Assembly (NCBI RefSeq): GCF_947179165.1 | Contig: NC_077237.1 | Span: 86,900,341 to 86,964,340 of the forward strand | Reading direction: 5' to 3' | Origin: Solanum dulcamara | Lineage: Eukaryota; Streptophyta; Magnoliopsida; Solanales; Solanaceae | DNA: 64,000 nt | In this document: positions 1 to 14,247 of the stretch, piece by piece | Position numbering within the stretch: position 1 is the stretch's first letter | Layout of the letters: every line of letters starts with the position of its first letter | Made by a program: the position numbers and the translations under genes | Notes under the pieces: model-generated | Database searches by the model: none | The model's input: the letters and a program-made list of their open reading frames with translations, nothing else | Told to the model about the DNA's origin: nothing

Positions 1-3000
1 ATCTAATAAAATGCTCCTAAACCCCTCTAAAGCACCGCCGGGGTTACTAGAGTCGTTTCCTAGGTCGTTACGTACGCTACTATGGAAGAATCCAAGAAAA
101 TTAGAACCGGTTCCCCGACACCTAAAATATCTGTGGGCTAACACACACGAAAAACTGTCAAAATTGCCTAATTCCTATTGTGTCGCCAATAAAATGCTCT
201 TAAACCTCTCTAAAGCACCGCTGGGGCTACTGGAGTCGTTCCCTAGGTCGTTACGAACGCTACTATGGAAGAATCCAAGAAAATTTGATACGGACCCCCG
301 ACACCTAAAAAATATATGGGATAACACACACGAAAAACTGGCAAAGTCGCCTAATTCCTATTGCGTCACCAATAAAAAGCTCCTAAAACCCTCTATAACG
401 CCGCTGGGGCTACTGGAGTCGTTCCCCAGGTCGTTAGGGACGCTACTATGGAAGAATGGAAGAAAATTCAACCGGGACCGCCAGCACCTAAAAAATCCGT
501 TGGCTAACACACACGAAAAACTGGCAAAATCGCCTAATTCCTATTGCGTCGCCAATAAAATGCTCCTAAACCCCTCTATAGCGCCACCAAGGCTACTGGA
601 GTCGTTCCCTAGGTCATTACGGACGCTACAATGGAAGAATCCAAGAAATGTCGATACGGACCCCCGGCACCTAAAAAATCCATGGGCTAACACACACGAA
701 AAACAGACAAAATCGCCTAATTACTATTGCGTATCTAATAAAATGCTCTTAAACCCCTCTAAAGCACCGCTGAGGATACTGGAGTCGTTCCCTAGGTCGT
801 TACGTATGCTACTATGGAAGAATCCACTAAAATTCGACCCAAAACACCGACACCTAAAATATCTGTAGGCTAACATACACAACAACTAGCAAAATTGCCT
901 AATTACTATTGCATCGCCAATAAAATGCTCATAAACCTGTCTAAAGCATTGCTGGGCTACTAGAGTCGTTCCCCAGGTCATTACAAATGCTACTATGGAA
1001 GAATCCAAGAAAGTTTGACAAGGACCACCGACACCTAAAACATATGTGGGATAACACACAAAAAAAACTGGCAAAATCGCCTAATTCCTATTGCGTCACC
1101 AATAAAATGCTCATAAACCCCTCTATAGCGCCGCCGAGACTACTGGAGTCGTTTCCCAGGTCGTTAGGTATGCTACTATGGATGAATGGAAGAAAATTCA
1201 ACCCGGACTCCCGGCACCTAAAAAATCCAAAGGCTAACACACACGAAAAACGGGCAAAATCGTCTAATTCCTATTGCGTCGCCAATAAAATGCTCCTAAA
1301 CATCTCTATAGCGCTGCCAGGGCTACTGGAGTCTTTTCCCAGGTCGTTACGGATGCTACTATGGAAGAATGGAAGAAAATTCGACTTGTACCCCCGGCAC
1401 CTAAAAAATCCGCGGGCTAACACACACGAATAACTGGCAAAATCACCTAATTCCTATTGCCTCGCCAATTCAATGCTCCTAAACCCCTCTATAGCACCAC
1501 CGGGGCTACTAGAGTCGTTCCCCAAGTCATTATGGACGCTACTATGAAAGAATCAGAGAATATTCAACCCGGACCCCCGTCACCTAAAAAATCCTTACGC
1601 TAATACACACGAAAAACTGGCAAAATTGCCTAATTTCTATTGCATCTCCAATAAAATTCTTCTAAACCACTCTACAGCACCGTCGGGGCTACTGGAGTCA
1701 TTCCCTAGGTCGTTACAGACGTTACTATTAAAAAATCCAAGAAAATTTAACCCGAACCCCAGGCATCTAAAAAATCCAAGGGCTAACACACACGAAACAC
1801 ATACAAAATTGCCTAATTCCTATTGCGTATCTAATAAAATGCTCCTAAACCCCTCTAAAGCACCGCCGAGGCTACTGGAGTCGTTCCCTAGGTCGTTACG
1901 TACGCTACAATGGAAGAATCCATGAAAATTCGACCCAGAACACCGACACCTAAAAATTCCGTGGGCTAACACACACGAAAAACTGGCAAAATCGCCTAAT
2001 TCCTATTGCGTCGCCAATAAAATGCTCCTAAACCCCTCAAAAGTGCCGCCGGGGCTACTGGAGTCGTTCCCAGGTCGTTACGGACGCTACTATGGAAGAA
2101 TCCAAGAAAATTTAAACTGAACCCCCGGCACCTAAAAAATCCGTGGGATAACACACACGAAAAACTGGCAAAATCGCCTAATTCCTATTGCATCTCCAAT
2201 AAAATGCTCCTAAACCTCTCTAAAGCGCCACCGAGGCTACTAGAGTCGTTCCCCAAGTTGTTACGGACGCTACTATTGAAGAATCCAAGAAAATTTGACC
2301 CGGACCCCCGGCACCAAAAAACTCCGTGGGCTAACACTCACGAAAAACTGGCAAAATCGCCTAATTCCTATTGCGTCGCCAATAAAATGCTCCTAAACCC
2401 CTCTATAGCGCCGCCGGGGCTACTGGAGTCGTTCCCCAGGTCGTTACGAACGCCACTATGGAATAATCCAAGAAATTTCGACACGGACCCCCCGGCAGCT
2501 AAAAAATCCTTACGCTAATACACACAAAAAACTGACAAAATTGCCTAATTCCTATTGCGTCTCCAATAAAATTCTTCTAAACCACTCTATAGTGCCGCCG
2601 GGGCTACTGAGTCTTTCCCCAGGTCGTTACAGATGCTACTATGGTAGAATCCTAGAAATTTCGACATGGACCCCCGACAGGTTAAAAATCTGTGGCTAAC
2701 ACAAACGAAAAACTGGCAAATTCGCCTAATTACTATTGCATCTCTTATAAAATGCTCTTAAGCCCCTCTAAAGAGCCTCCGGGGCTACTGGAGTCATTGC
2801 CCAGGTTTTTATGGACGCTACAATGGAAGATTCCAAGAAAATTTGACCCGGACCCCGGCACCTAAAAAATCTGTGGGCTAACACACAAGAAAAACTAGCA
2901 AAATCGCCTAATTCCTATTGCATCACCAATAAAATTCTCCTAAACCTCTCAAAAGTGTCGTCGGGGTTACTGGAGTCGTTCTCAGGTCGTTACGGACACT

Positions 3001-6000
3001 ACTATGGAATAATCCAAGAAAATTTGACCTGAACCCCCGGCACCTAAAAAATCTGTGGGCTAACACACACAAAAAACTGGCAAAATCGCATAATCCTATT
3101 GCGTCGCCAATAAAATGCTCCTAAACCCCTCTAAAGAGCCGTTAGGGCTACTAGAGTCGTTCCCCAGGTCGTTACGGATGCTACTATTAAATAATCCAAG
3201 AAATTTTGACCCGGACCCCCAGCACCTAAAAAATCCGCTGGCTAACACACACGAAAAACTGGCAAAATCGCCTAATTTCTATTGCGTCGACAATAAAATG
3301 CACCTAAACCCCTCTACATCACCGCCGGAGCTACTGGAGTCCTTCCCCAGGTCGTTACGGACGCTACTATAGAAGAATCTAAGAAATTTCGACATGGACC
3401 CCCGGCACCTAAAAAATTCATCGGTTAACACACACGAAAAACTGGCAAAATCGCCTAATTCCTATTGCGTCTCCAATAAAATGCTCCTAAACCCCTCTAA
3501 AGCACCGCCGAAGCTATTGGAGTCGTTCCCCAGGTCATTACGGACGCTACTATTGAAGAATCCAAGAAAATTTAACCCGGACCCCCAGCACTTAAAAAAT
3601 CTGTGGGCTAACACACATGAAAAACTGGCAAAATCTCCTAATACCTATTGTGTCGCTAACAAAATGCTCCTAAACCTCTCTATAGTGCCGTCGGGGCTAC
3701 TGGAGTCGTTGCCCAGGTTGTTACGGATGCTACTATGGAACAATGGAAGAAAATTTGACCCGTACCCCCGGCACCCAAAAAATCCGCGGGCTAACACAAA
3801 TGAAAAACTAGCAAAATCGCCTATTTCCTATTGCATCGCCAATAAAATGCACCTAAACACCTCTATAGCACCGCCGGAGCTACTAGAGTCGTTCCCCAGG
3901 TCGTTATGGATGCAACTATGGAAGAATCCAAAAATTTTCGACAAGGACCCCTGACACCTAAAACATTCGTGGGTGACACGAAAAACTGGCAAAATCACCT
4001 AATCCTATTGCGTCGCCAATTAAATTCTCTAAAACCCCTCTATAGTACCGCCGGGGCTACTGGAGTCATACCCGAGGTCGTTATGGATGCTACTATTGAA
4101 GAATCCAAAAAATTCGACCCGGACCCTCGACACCTAAAAATTCCTTACGCTAATACATATGAAAAACTGGCAAAATTGCCTAATTTCTATTGCGTCTCCA
4201 ATAAAATGCTCTTAAACCCCTCTATAGCACCGTCGAGGCTACTTGAGTCATTCCCCAGGTTGTTACGGATGCTACTATGGAAGAATGGAAGAAAATTCGC
4301 CCCGTACCCCCGGCACCTAAAAAATTTGTGGGTTAACACACACGAAAAACTGGCAAAATCGCCTAATTCCTATTGCGTCGCCAATAAAATGCTTCTAAAC
4401 CTCTCTATAGTACTGCCGGGGCTAATGGAGTCTTTCCCCAAGTCGTTACGGACGCTACTATGGAAGAATGGAAAAAAATTCGACCCGCACCCCCGGCACC
4501 TAAAAAATCCGCGGGCTAACACACACGAAAAACTAGCAAAATCGCCTAATTCCTATTGCGTCGCCAATAAAATGCTCCTAAACCACTCTAAAGCACGGCC
4601 GGGGCTACTGGAGTCGTTCCCCAGGTCGTTACGGAAGCTAATATGGAAGAATCCAAGAAAATTTGACCCGGACCCCTGGTAACTTAAAAATCCGTGGGCT
4701 AACACACGAAAAACTGGCAAAATCGCCTAATTCCTATTGCCTCGCCAATTCAATGCTCCTAAACCCCTCTATAGCACCCCCAGGGCTACTGGAGTCGTTC
4801 TCCAAGTCGTTACAGACGCTACTATAGAAGAATCAGAGAAAATTCAACCTGGACACCCGGCACCTAAAAAATCCTTACGCTAATACACACAAAAAACTGG
4901 CAAAATTGCCTAATTTCTATTGCGTCTCTAATAAAATGTTTCTAAACCCCTCTACAGCGCCGCCGGAGCAACTGGAGTCGTTACCCAAGTCATTATGGAC
5001 ACTACTATTGAAGAATCCAAGAAAATTTGACCCATACCCTCGGCACCTAAAAAATCCGTGGGCTAACAAACACAAAAAACTGGCAAAATTGCCTAATTCC
5101 AATTGTGTCGCCAATAAAATGCTCCTAAACCTCTCTATAGCGCCTCTGGGGCTACTGGAGTCTTTCCCCAGGTCGTTACGGATGCTACTATGGAAGAATG
5201 GAAGAATATTCGAACCATACCCCCGACACCTAAAAAATTCGCGGGCTAACACACACGAAAATATGGCAAAATTGCCTAATTCCTATTGCGTATGTAATAA
5301 AATGCTCCTAAACCCCTCTAAAGCACCGTCGGGGCTACTAGAGTCGTTTCCTAGGTCGTTACGTAGGCTACTATGGAAGAGTGTAATATAATTTGACCCG
5401 GACCCCCGACACCTAAAAAATCCATGGGCTAACATATACGAAAAACTGGCAAAATTACCAAATTCCTATTGCGTCGCCAATAAAATGCTCCTAAATGCCT
5501 CTTTAGTGCCGCCGGGGCTACTGGAGTCTTTCCCCATGTCGTTACGGACGCTACTATGGAAGAATCCAAGAAATTTCAACCCGCACCCCCGGCACCTAAA
5601 TAATCCGTGGGCTAACACACATGAAAAACTAGCAAAATTGCCTAATTCCTATTGCGTCTCCAATAAAATGCTCCTAAACCCCTCTATAGCGCCGCCGGGG
5701 CTACTGGAGTCGTTCCCCAGGTCGTTACGGATGCTTCTTTGGAAGAATCCAAGAAATTTCGACACAGACCCCCGGCACGTAAAAAATCTATGGGCTATCA
5801 CATACGAAAAACTGGCAAAATCGCCTAATTACTGTTACATCTCTAATAAAATGCTCCTAAGGCCCTCCAAAGCGCCGTCGGGGCTACTGGAGTCGTTTCC
5901 CAGGTCGTTACGGATGCTACTATGGAAGAATCCAAGAAAATTCGACCCGGACCCTCGGCAACTAAAAAATCCTTACGCTAATACACATGAAAAACTGCTA

Positions 6001-9000
6001 AAATTGCCTAATTCCTATTCCGTCTCTAATAAAATGCTTCTAAACCCCTCTATAGCGCCGTCGGGGCTACTGGAGTCGTTCCCCAAGTCGTTACGTATGC
6101 TACTATGGAAGAATCAAAAAACATTTGACCCGGACCCCCGGCACCTTAAAAATCAATGGGCTAACACACACGAAAAACTGGAAAAATCGCCTAATTCCTA
6201 TTGTGTCGGCAATAAAATGCTCCTAAACCCCTCTATAGCGCCGCATGGGCTACTGGAGTTTTCCCCAGGTCGTTACGGACGCTACTATTGATGAATCCAA
6301 GAAAATTCGACCTGGACCCCCGGCACCTAAAAATTCTGTGGGCTAACACACATGAAAAACTGGCAAAATTACGTAATTCCTATTGCGTCGCCAATAAAAT
6401 GATCCAAAACCCCTCTATAGTGCCGCCAGGGCTACTGCAGTCGTTCCCCAGTTCGTTACGGACCCTACTTTGGAAGAATTCAAGAAAATTTGACCCAGAC
6501 CCCCAGCACCTTAAAAATCTGTGGGCTAACACACACGAAAAACTGGCAAAATTGCCTAATTCCTATTGCGTCGCCAATACAATGCTCCTAAACCCCTCTA
6601 TAATGCCGCCGGGGCTACTGGAGTCGTTCCCCAGGTAGTTATGGACTCTACTATGGAAGAATTCAACAAAATTCGACCAGGACCCCCGAAACCTTAAAAA
6701 TCCGTGGGCTAACACACACAAAAAACTAGCAAAATCGCCTAATTCCTATTACGTCTCCAATAAAATGCTCCTACACCCCTCTAAAGTGATGCCGGGGCTA
6801 CTGGAGTCGTTCCCAAGGTCGTTACGGATGCTACTATTAAATAATCCAAGAAAATTTGACCCGGACCCCCGGCACCTAAAAATTCCGCGGGCTAACACAC
6901 ATGAAACACTGGCAAAATCACCTAATTCCTATTGCGCCGCCAATAAAATGCTCCTAAACCCCTATATAGCATCGCCGGGGCAACTAGAGACGTTCCACAG
7001 GTAGTTACGGACGCTACTATGGAAGAATCCAAGATAATTCGACCTAGACCCCCGGCACCTAAAAAATCTGTGGGCTAACACACACGAAAAAGTGGCAAAA
7101 TTATCTAATTCCTATTGCGCCGCCAATAAAATGCTCCTAAACCCCTCTACAGCAGCGCCGGGGCTACTGGTGTCGTTCCCCAGGTTGTTACGGATGCTAC
7201 TATGGAAGAATCCAAGAAAATTTGACCCAATCCGCATGTACCTAAAAAATCTATGGGCTAAACACACGAAAAACTGGCAAAATTGCCTAATTCCTATTGC
7301 GTCGATAATACAATTCTCCTAAACCCCTCTATAGTACCGTCGGGGCTACTGGAGTCATTCCCCAGGTCGTTACGGACGCTACTATGGAAGAATAGAGGAA
7401 AATTCAACCCGGACCACAGCACCTAAAAAATCTGTGGGCTAACACACACGAAAAACTGGCAAAATCGCTTAATTCCTATTGCGCTGCCAATAAAATACTT
7501 CTAAACCCCTCTAAGCGCCGCCGGATCTACTAGAGTCATTCCCCAGGTCGTTACGGACGCTATTGTGGAAGAATCCAATAAAATTCGACCTGGACCCCCG
7601 GCAGCTAAAATATTTGTGGGCTAACACACACGAAAAAGTGGCAAAATTGCCTAATTCCTATTGCACCGCCAATAAAATGCTCCTAAACCCCTCTATAGCA
7701 CCGCCGGGGCTATTGGAGTCGTTCCCCAGGTTGTTACGGATGCTACTATAGAAGAATCCAAGAAAATTTGACCCGAACCCCCCGGCACCTAAAAAATCTG
7801 TGGGCTAAGACACACGAAAAACTGGCAAAATCGTCTAATTTCTATTGCATCACCAATACAATTCATCTAAACTCCTCTATAGCGCCGCCGGGGCAACTGG
7901 AGTCGTTCCCCAGGTCATTACGGACGCTACTATAGAAGCATCCAAGAAAAATTCGATCTGCACCCCCGGCACCTAAAAAATTCGTTGGCTAACATACAAG
8001 AAAAACTGGCAAAATTGCCTAATTCCTATTGCGTTGCCAATAAAATGCTCCTAAGCGCCTCTACAGTGCCGCCGGGGTTACTGGAGTCGTTCCCCAGGTT
8101 GTTATGGACGCTACTATGGATGAATCCAAGAAAATTTGACCCAAACCCCTGGCACCTAAAAAATTCGTGGGTAGTCACGAAAAACTAGAAAAATCGTCTA
8201 ATTTCTATTGCGTTGCTAATAAAATGCTCCTAAACCCCTCTATAGCACCGCCGGGGCTACTGGAGTCGTTCTCCAAGTCGTTACAGACTCTACTATGGAA
8301 GAATCCAAGAAAATTCGACCCGAACCCCCATCACCTAAAAAATCCGTGGGCTAAACCACACGAAAAACTAGCAAAATCTCCTAATTCCTATAGCATCGCA
8401 AATAAAATGCTCATAAACCCCTCTATAGCACCACCGGGGCTACTGAAGTCGTTCCCCAGGTCGTTACAGATGCTACTATGGAAGAATCCAAGAAAATTCG
8501 ACCCGGACCCTCGGCACCAAAAAGATCCTTACGTTAATACACACAAAAATGGGCAAAATTTCCTAATCCTATTATGTCTCCAATAAAATGCTCCTAAACC
8601 CCTCTATAGCACCGCCGAGGCTACTGGAGTCGTTCCACAGGTCGTTACGAATACTACTATGGAAGAATCTAAGAAATTTCGACACGAACCCCCGCCGCGT
8701 AAAAAATCTATGGGCTTACACATACGAAAAACTGGCAAAATCGCCTAATTACTATTGTGTCTCTAATAAAATGACCCTAAGCCCCTCTAAAGCACTGCCG
8801 GGGCTACTGGAGTCGTTCCCCAGGTTGTTACGGACGCTACTATGGAAGAATCCAAGAAAATTCGACCCGAACCCCCGGCACCTAAAATATCCGTGGGCTA
8901 ACACACACGAACAAGTGGCAAAATTGCCTAATTCCTATTGCGTTGCCAAGAAAATGCTCCTGAACCCCTCTAAAGAGCCGTCAGGGCTACTGGAGTCGTT

Positions 9001-12000
9001 CCCCGGGTTGTTACGGTTGCTACTATTGAAGAATCTATGAAAATTTGACCCGAACCCCCGGAACCTAAAAAATCCGCGGGCTAACACATACGAAAAACTG
9101 GCAAACTTGCCTAATTTCTATTGTGTCGCCAATAAAATGCTCCTAAACCCGCATGGGCTACTGGAGTCATTCTCCAGGTCGTTATGGATACTACTATTGA
9201 TGAATACAATAAAATTCGACCTGGACCCCCGGCACCTAAAAATTCTGTGGGCTAACACACACGAAAAACTTGCAAAATTGCCTAATTCCTATTGCGTTGT
9301 GAATAAAATGCTCCTATAACCCTCTATAGTGTCGCCGGGGCTACTGAAGTCGTTTCCCAGGTCGTTACGGACGCTACTATGGAAGAATCTAAGAAAATTC
9401 GACACAGACCCCTGGTACATAAAAACTCTGTGGGCTAACACACACGAAAAACTGGCAAAATCGCCTAATTCCTATTGCGTCTCTAATAAACTGCTCCTAC
9501 ACCCCTCTATAGCTCCGCCGGGGCTACTGAAGTCGTTCCCTAGGTTGTTACGGATTCTACTATGGAAGAATTCAAGAAAATTCAACCTGGACCATCGGCA
9601 CCTAAAACATCCGTGGGCTAACACACATGAAAAATTTGCAAAATCGCCTAATTACTATTGCGTCTCCAATATAATGCTCCTAATCCCCTCCATAGCACCG
9701 CCGGGGCTACTGGAGTCGTTCCCCAGGTCGTTACGGAGGCTACTTTGGAAGATTCCAAGAAAATTCGACCCGGACCCTCGGCAGGTAAAAAATCTGTGGA
9801 CTAACACACATGAAAAACTGGCAAAATCGCCTAATTACTATTGCGTCTCTAATAAAATGGTCCTAAGCCCCTCTAAATTGCCACCGAGGCTACTGGAGTC
9901 GTTCCCCAGGTCGTTATGAATGCTACTATGGAAGAATCCAAGAAAATATGACCCGGACCCCCGGCACCTAAAAAATCCGTGGGCTAACACACACGAAAAA
10001 CTGGCAAAATCGCCTATTTCTTATTGCATCGCCAATACAATTCTCCTAAACCCCTATATTGCACCGCCGAGGCTACTAGAGACGTTCCCCAGGTCGTTAC
10101 GGACGCTACTATGGAAGAATCCAAGTAAATTCGACCCAAACCCCCGGCACCTAAAAAATTTGTGGGCTAACACACACGAAAAAGTGGCAAAATTGCCTAA
10201 TTCCTATTGCGTCGCCAATAAAATACTCCTAAACCCATCTATAACACCGCCGGAGCTACTGCAGTCATTCCCCAGGTTATTATGGACACTAATATGGAAG
10301 AATCAATGAAAATTCGACCCGGACCCCTGTCACCTAAAATATCTGTGGGCTAACACATGAAAAAGTGGCAAAATTGCCTAATTCCTATTTTGTCACCAAT
10401 AAAATGCTCCTAAACCCCACTAAAGCGCCACCGGGGCTACTGGAGTCGCTCCCCAGGTCATTACAGACGCTACTATAGAAGAATCCAAGAAAATTCGACC
10501 CGAACTCTCGGCACCTAAAAAGTCATTACGCTAACACACACGAAAAACTGGCAAAATCTCCTAATTCCTATTGCGTCGCCAATACAATGCTCCTAAACCC
10601 CTCTATAATGCCGCCGGGGCTACTGGAGTCGTTCCCCAGGTCGTTACAGACACTACTATGGAAGAATCTAAGAAAATTCGACCGGGACCCCTAGCACCTT
10701 AAAAATCCGTGGGCTAACACACACAAAAAACTAGCAAAATCGCCTAATTCCTATTGCGTCACAAATAAAATGCTCCTAAACACCTCTAAAGCGACGCCGG
10801 GGCTACTGGAGTCATTCCCCAGGTTGTTACGGACACTACTATGGAAGAATCCAAGAAAATTTGACCCGGACCCCCAGCACCTAAAAAATCCGTGGGCTAA
10901 CACACACGAAAAACTGGAAAAATCGCCTAATTTCTATTGTGTCACCAATAAAATGCTCCTAAACCCCTCTATAGCGCCGCATGGGCTACTAGAGTTTTTC
11001 CCAGATCATTACGGATGCTACTATAGATGAATCCAAGAAAATTCGACCTGGACCCCTGGCACCTAAAAATTTTGTGGGCTAACAAACATGAAAAACTGGT
11101 AAAATTGCCTAATTCCTATTGCGTCGCCAATAAAATGCTCCTAAACCCCTCTATAGTGCCGCCGGGGCTACTGGAGTCATTCCCCAGGTTGTTACGGACG
11201 CTACTATGGAAGAATCCAAGAAAATTTGGCCCAATCCCCAGGTACCTAAAAAATCTGTGGGCTAACACACACGAAAAACTAGCAAAATCGCCTAATTCCT
11301 ATTGCGTCGCCAATACAATTCTCCTAAACCCCTCTATAGTGCCTCCGGGGCTACTGGAGTCGTTCCCTAGGTCGTTACGGACGCTACTATAGAAGAATAG
11401 AAGAAAATTCGACCTGGACCCCAGTACCTAAAAAATCCGTAGGCTAACACATACGAAACACTGGCAAAATCGCCTAATTCCAATTGTGCTGCCAATAAAA
11501 TACTCCTAAACCCCTTTATAGTGCCGCTGGGGCTACTGGAGTCGTTCCCCAGGTCGTTACGGACGCTAGTATGGAAGAATCCAATAAAATTCGACCCGGA
11601 CCCCCGGCACCTAAAATATTCGTGGGCTAACACACACAAGAAAGTGGCAAAATTGCCTAATTCCTATTGCACCGCCAATAAAATGCTCCTAAACCCCTCT
11701 ACAGCGCCGCTGGGGCTACTGGAGTCGTTCCCCAGGTTGTTACGGATGCTACTATAGAAGAATCTAAAAAAATTTGACCCGAACCCCCGGCACCTAAAAC
11801 ATCCGTGGACTAACACACACGAAAAACTGGCAAAATCGCCTAATTCCTATTGCGTCGCCAATACAATTCTCCTAAACCCCTCTATAGCACCGCCGGGGCT
11901 ACTGGAGTCGTTCCCAAGGTCGTTACGGACGCCTATCTGGAAGAATCCAAGAAAATTCGATCCGCACCTCTGGCACCTACAAAATTCGTGGGCTAACATA

Positions 12001-14247
12001 CAAGAAAAACTGGCAAAATCGCCTAATTCCTATTGCGTTGCCAATAAAATGCTCCTAAATGCCTCTACAGTGCCGCCGGGGCTACTGGAGTCGTTCTCCA
12101 GGTTGTTATGAACGCTACTATGGAAGAATCCAAGAAAATTTGACCCAAACCCCCGGCACCTAAAAAATCCGTGGGTAGACACAAAAAACTGGCAAAATCG
12201 TCTAATTTCTATTGCGTCGCCAATAAAATGCTCCTAAACCCCTCTATAGTGCCGCCGAGGCTACTGGAGTCGTTCCCTAGGTCATTATGGACTCTACTAT
12301 GGAAGAATCCAAGAAAATTCGACCCAAACCCCCAGCACCTAAAAAATCCGTGGGCTAACCCATACGAAAAACTGGCAAAATTGCCTAATTCCTATTGTGT
12401 CGCCAATAAAATAATCCTAAACCCCTCTAAAGTGCCACCGGGGCTACTAGAGTCATTTCCTAGGTCGTTACAGATGCTACTATGGTAGAATCTAAGAAAA
12501 TTTGACACGGACTCCCGGCACCTAAAAGATCTGTGGGCTAACACACGCAAAAAACTGGCAAAATCTCCTAATTCCTATTGCATCGCCAATAAAATTCTCC
12601 TCAACCCCTCTATAGCACCGCCGGGGCTACTGGAGTCGTTCCCCAGGTCGTTACGGCCGCTACTATGGAAGAATCCAAGAAAATTCGACGTAGACCCTCG
12701 GCACCAAAAAAATCCATATGCTAATACACACAAAAAACTGGCAAAATTGCCTAATCCTATTGCGTCTCCAATAAAATGCTCCTAAACCCTTCTATAGCAC
12801 CGCCGAGGCTACTAGAGTCATTCCCCAAGTCATTACGGACGCTACTATGAAAGAATCCAAGAAATTTCGACAAGGACCCCCGGCACGTAAAAAATCTGTG
12901 GGCTTACACATATGAAAAACTGACAAAATTGCCTAATTACTATTGTGTCTCCAATAAAATGACCCTAAGCCCCTCTAAAGCGCCGCCGAGGCTACTAGAG
13001 TCGTTCCCCAGGTCGTTACGGATGCTACTATGGAAGAATCCAAGAAAATTCGACCTGGACCCCCGGCACCTAAAATATCCATGGGCTAACACACACGAAC
13101 AAGTGGCAAAATTGCCTAATTCCTATTGTGTCGCCAATAAAATGCTCCTAAACCCCTCTAAAGCGCCACCGAGGCTACTGGAGTTGTTCCCCAAGTCGTT
13201 ACGGACGCTAAAATGGAAGAATCTAAGAAAATATTGCCCGCACCCAGGACACCTAAAAAATCTGTGGACTAACACACACGAAAAACTTGCAAAATCGCAT
13301 AATTCCTATTGCATCGCCAATAAAATGCTCCTGAACCCCTCTAAAGAGCCGCCAGGGCTACTGGAGTCGTTCCCCGGGTCGTTACGGATGCTACTATGGA
13401 AGAATCCAAGAATATTTGACCCAAACCCCCAGCACCTAAAAAATCCGCGGGCTAACACACACGAAAAACTGGCAAACTTGCCTAATTTCTATTGTGTCGC
13501 CAATAAAATGCTCCTAAAGCCCTCTATAGCGCCGCATGAGCTACTGGAGTCATTCCCCAGGTCGTTACGGACGCTACTATGGATGAATCCAAGAAAATTC
13601 GACACGGACCCCCGGCACCTAAAAATTATGTGGGCTAACACACGAAAAATTGGAAAAATTACCTAATTCCTATTGCATTGCAAATAAAATGCTCCTATAA
13701 CCCTCTATAGTGCCTCCGGGGCTACTGAAGTCGTTCCCCAGGTCGTTATGAACGCTTCTTTGGAAGAATCCAAGAAAATTCGACACAGACCCCTGGCACG
13801 TAAAAAATCTGTGGGCTAACACACACGAAAAACTGGCAAAATCTTCTAATTCCTATTGCGTCTCTAATAAAATGCTCCTAAACCCCTCTATAGCACCGCC
13901 GGGGCTACTGGAGTCGTTCCCCAGGTTGTTACGGACGCTACTATGGAAGAATTCAAGAAATCACGACCCGGACCGTCGGCACCTAAAAAAACCGTGGGCT
14001 AACACACATGAAAAACTTACAAAATCGCCTAATTCCTATTGCGTCTCCAATAAAATGCTCCTAAACCCCTCTATAGTGCTGCCAGGGCTACTAGACACGT
14101 TCCCTAGGTCGTTACGGATGCTACTTTGGAAGAATCCAATACAATTCGACCTGTACCCCCGGCACCTAAAAAATATGTAGGCTAACACACACAAAGTTCG
14201 ACCCGTACCCCCGGCACCTACTGAAGTCGTTCCCCAGGTCGTTACGG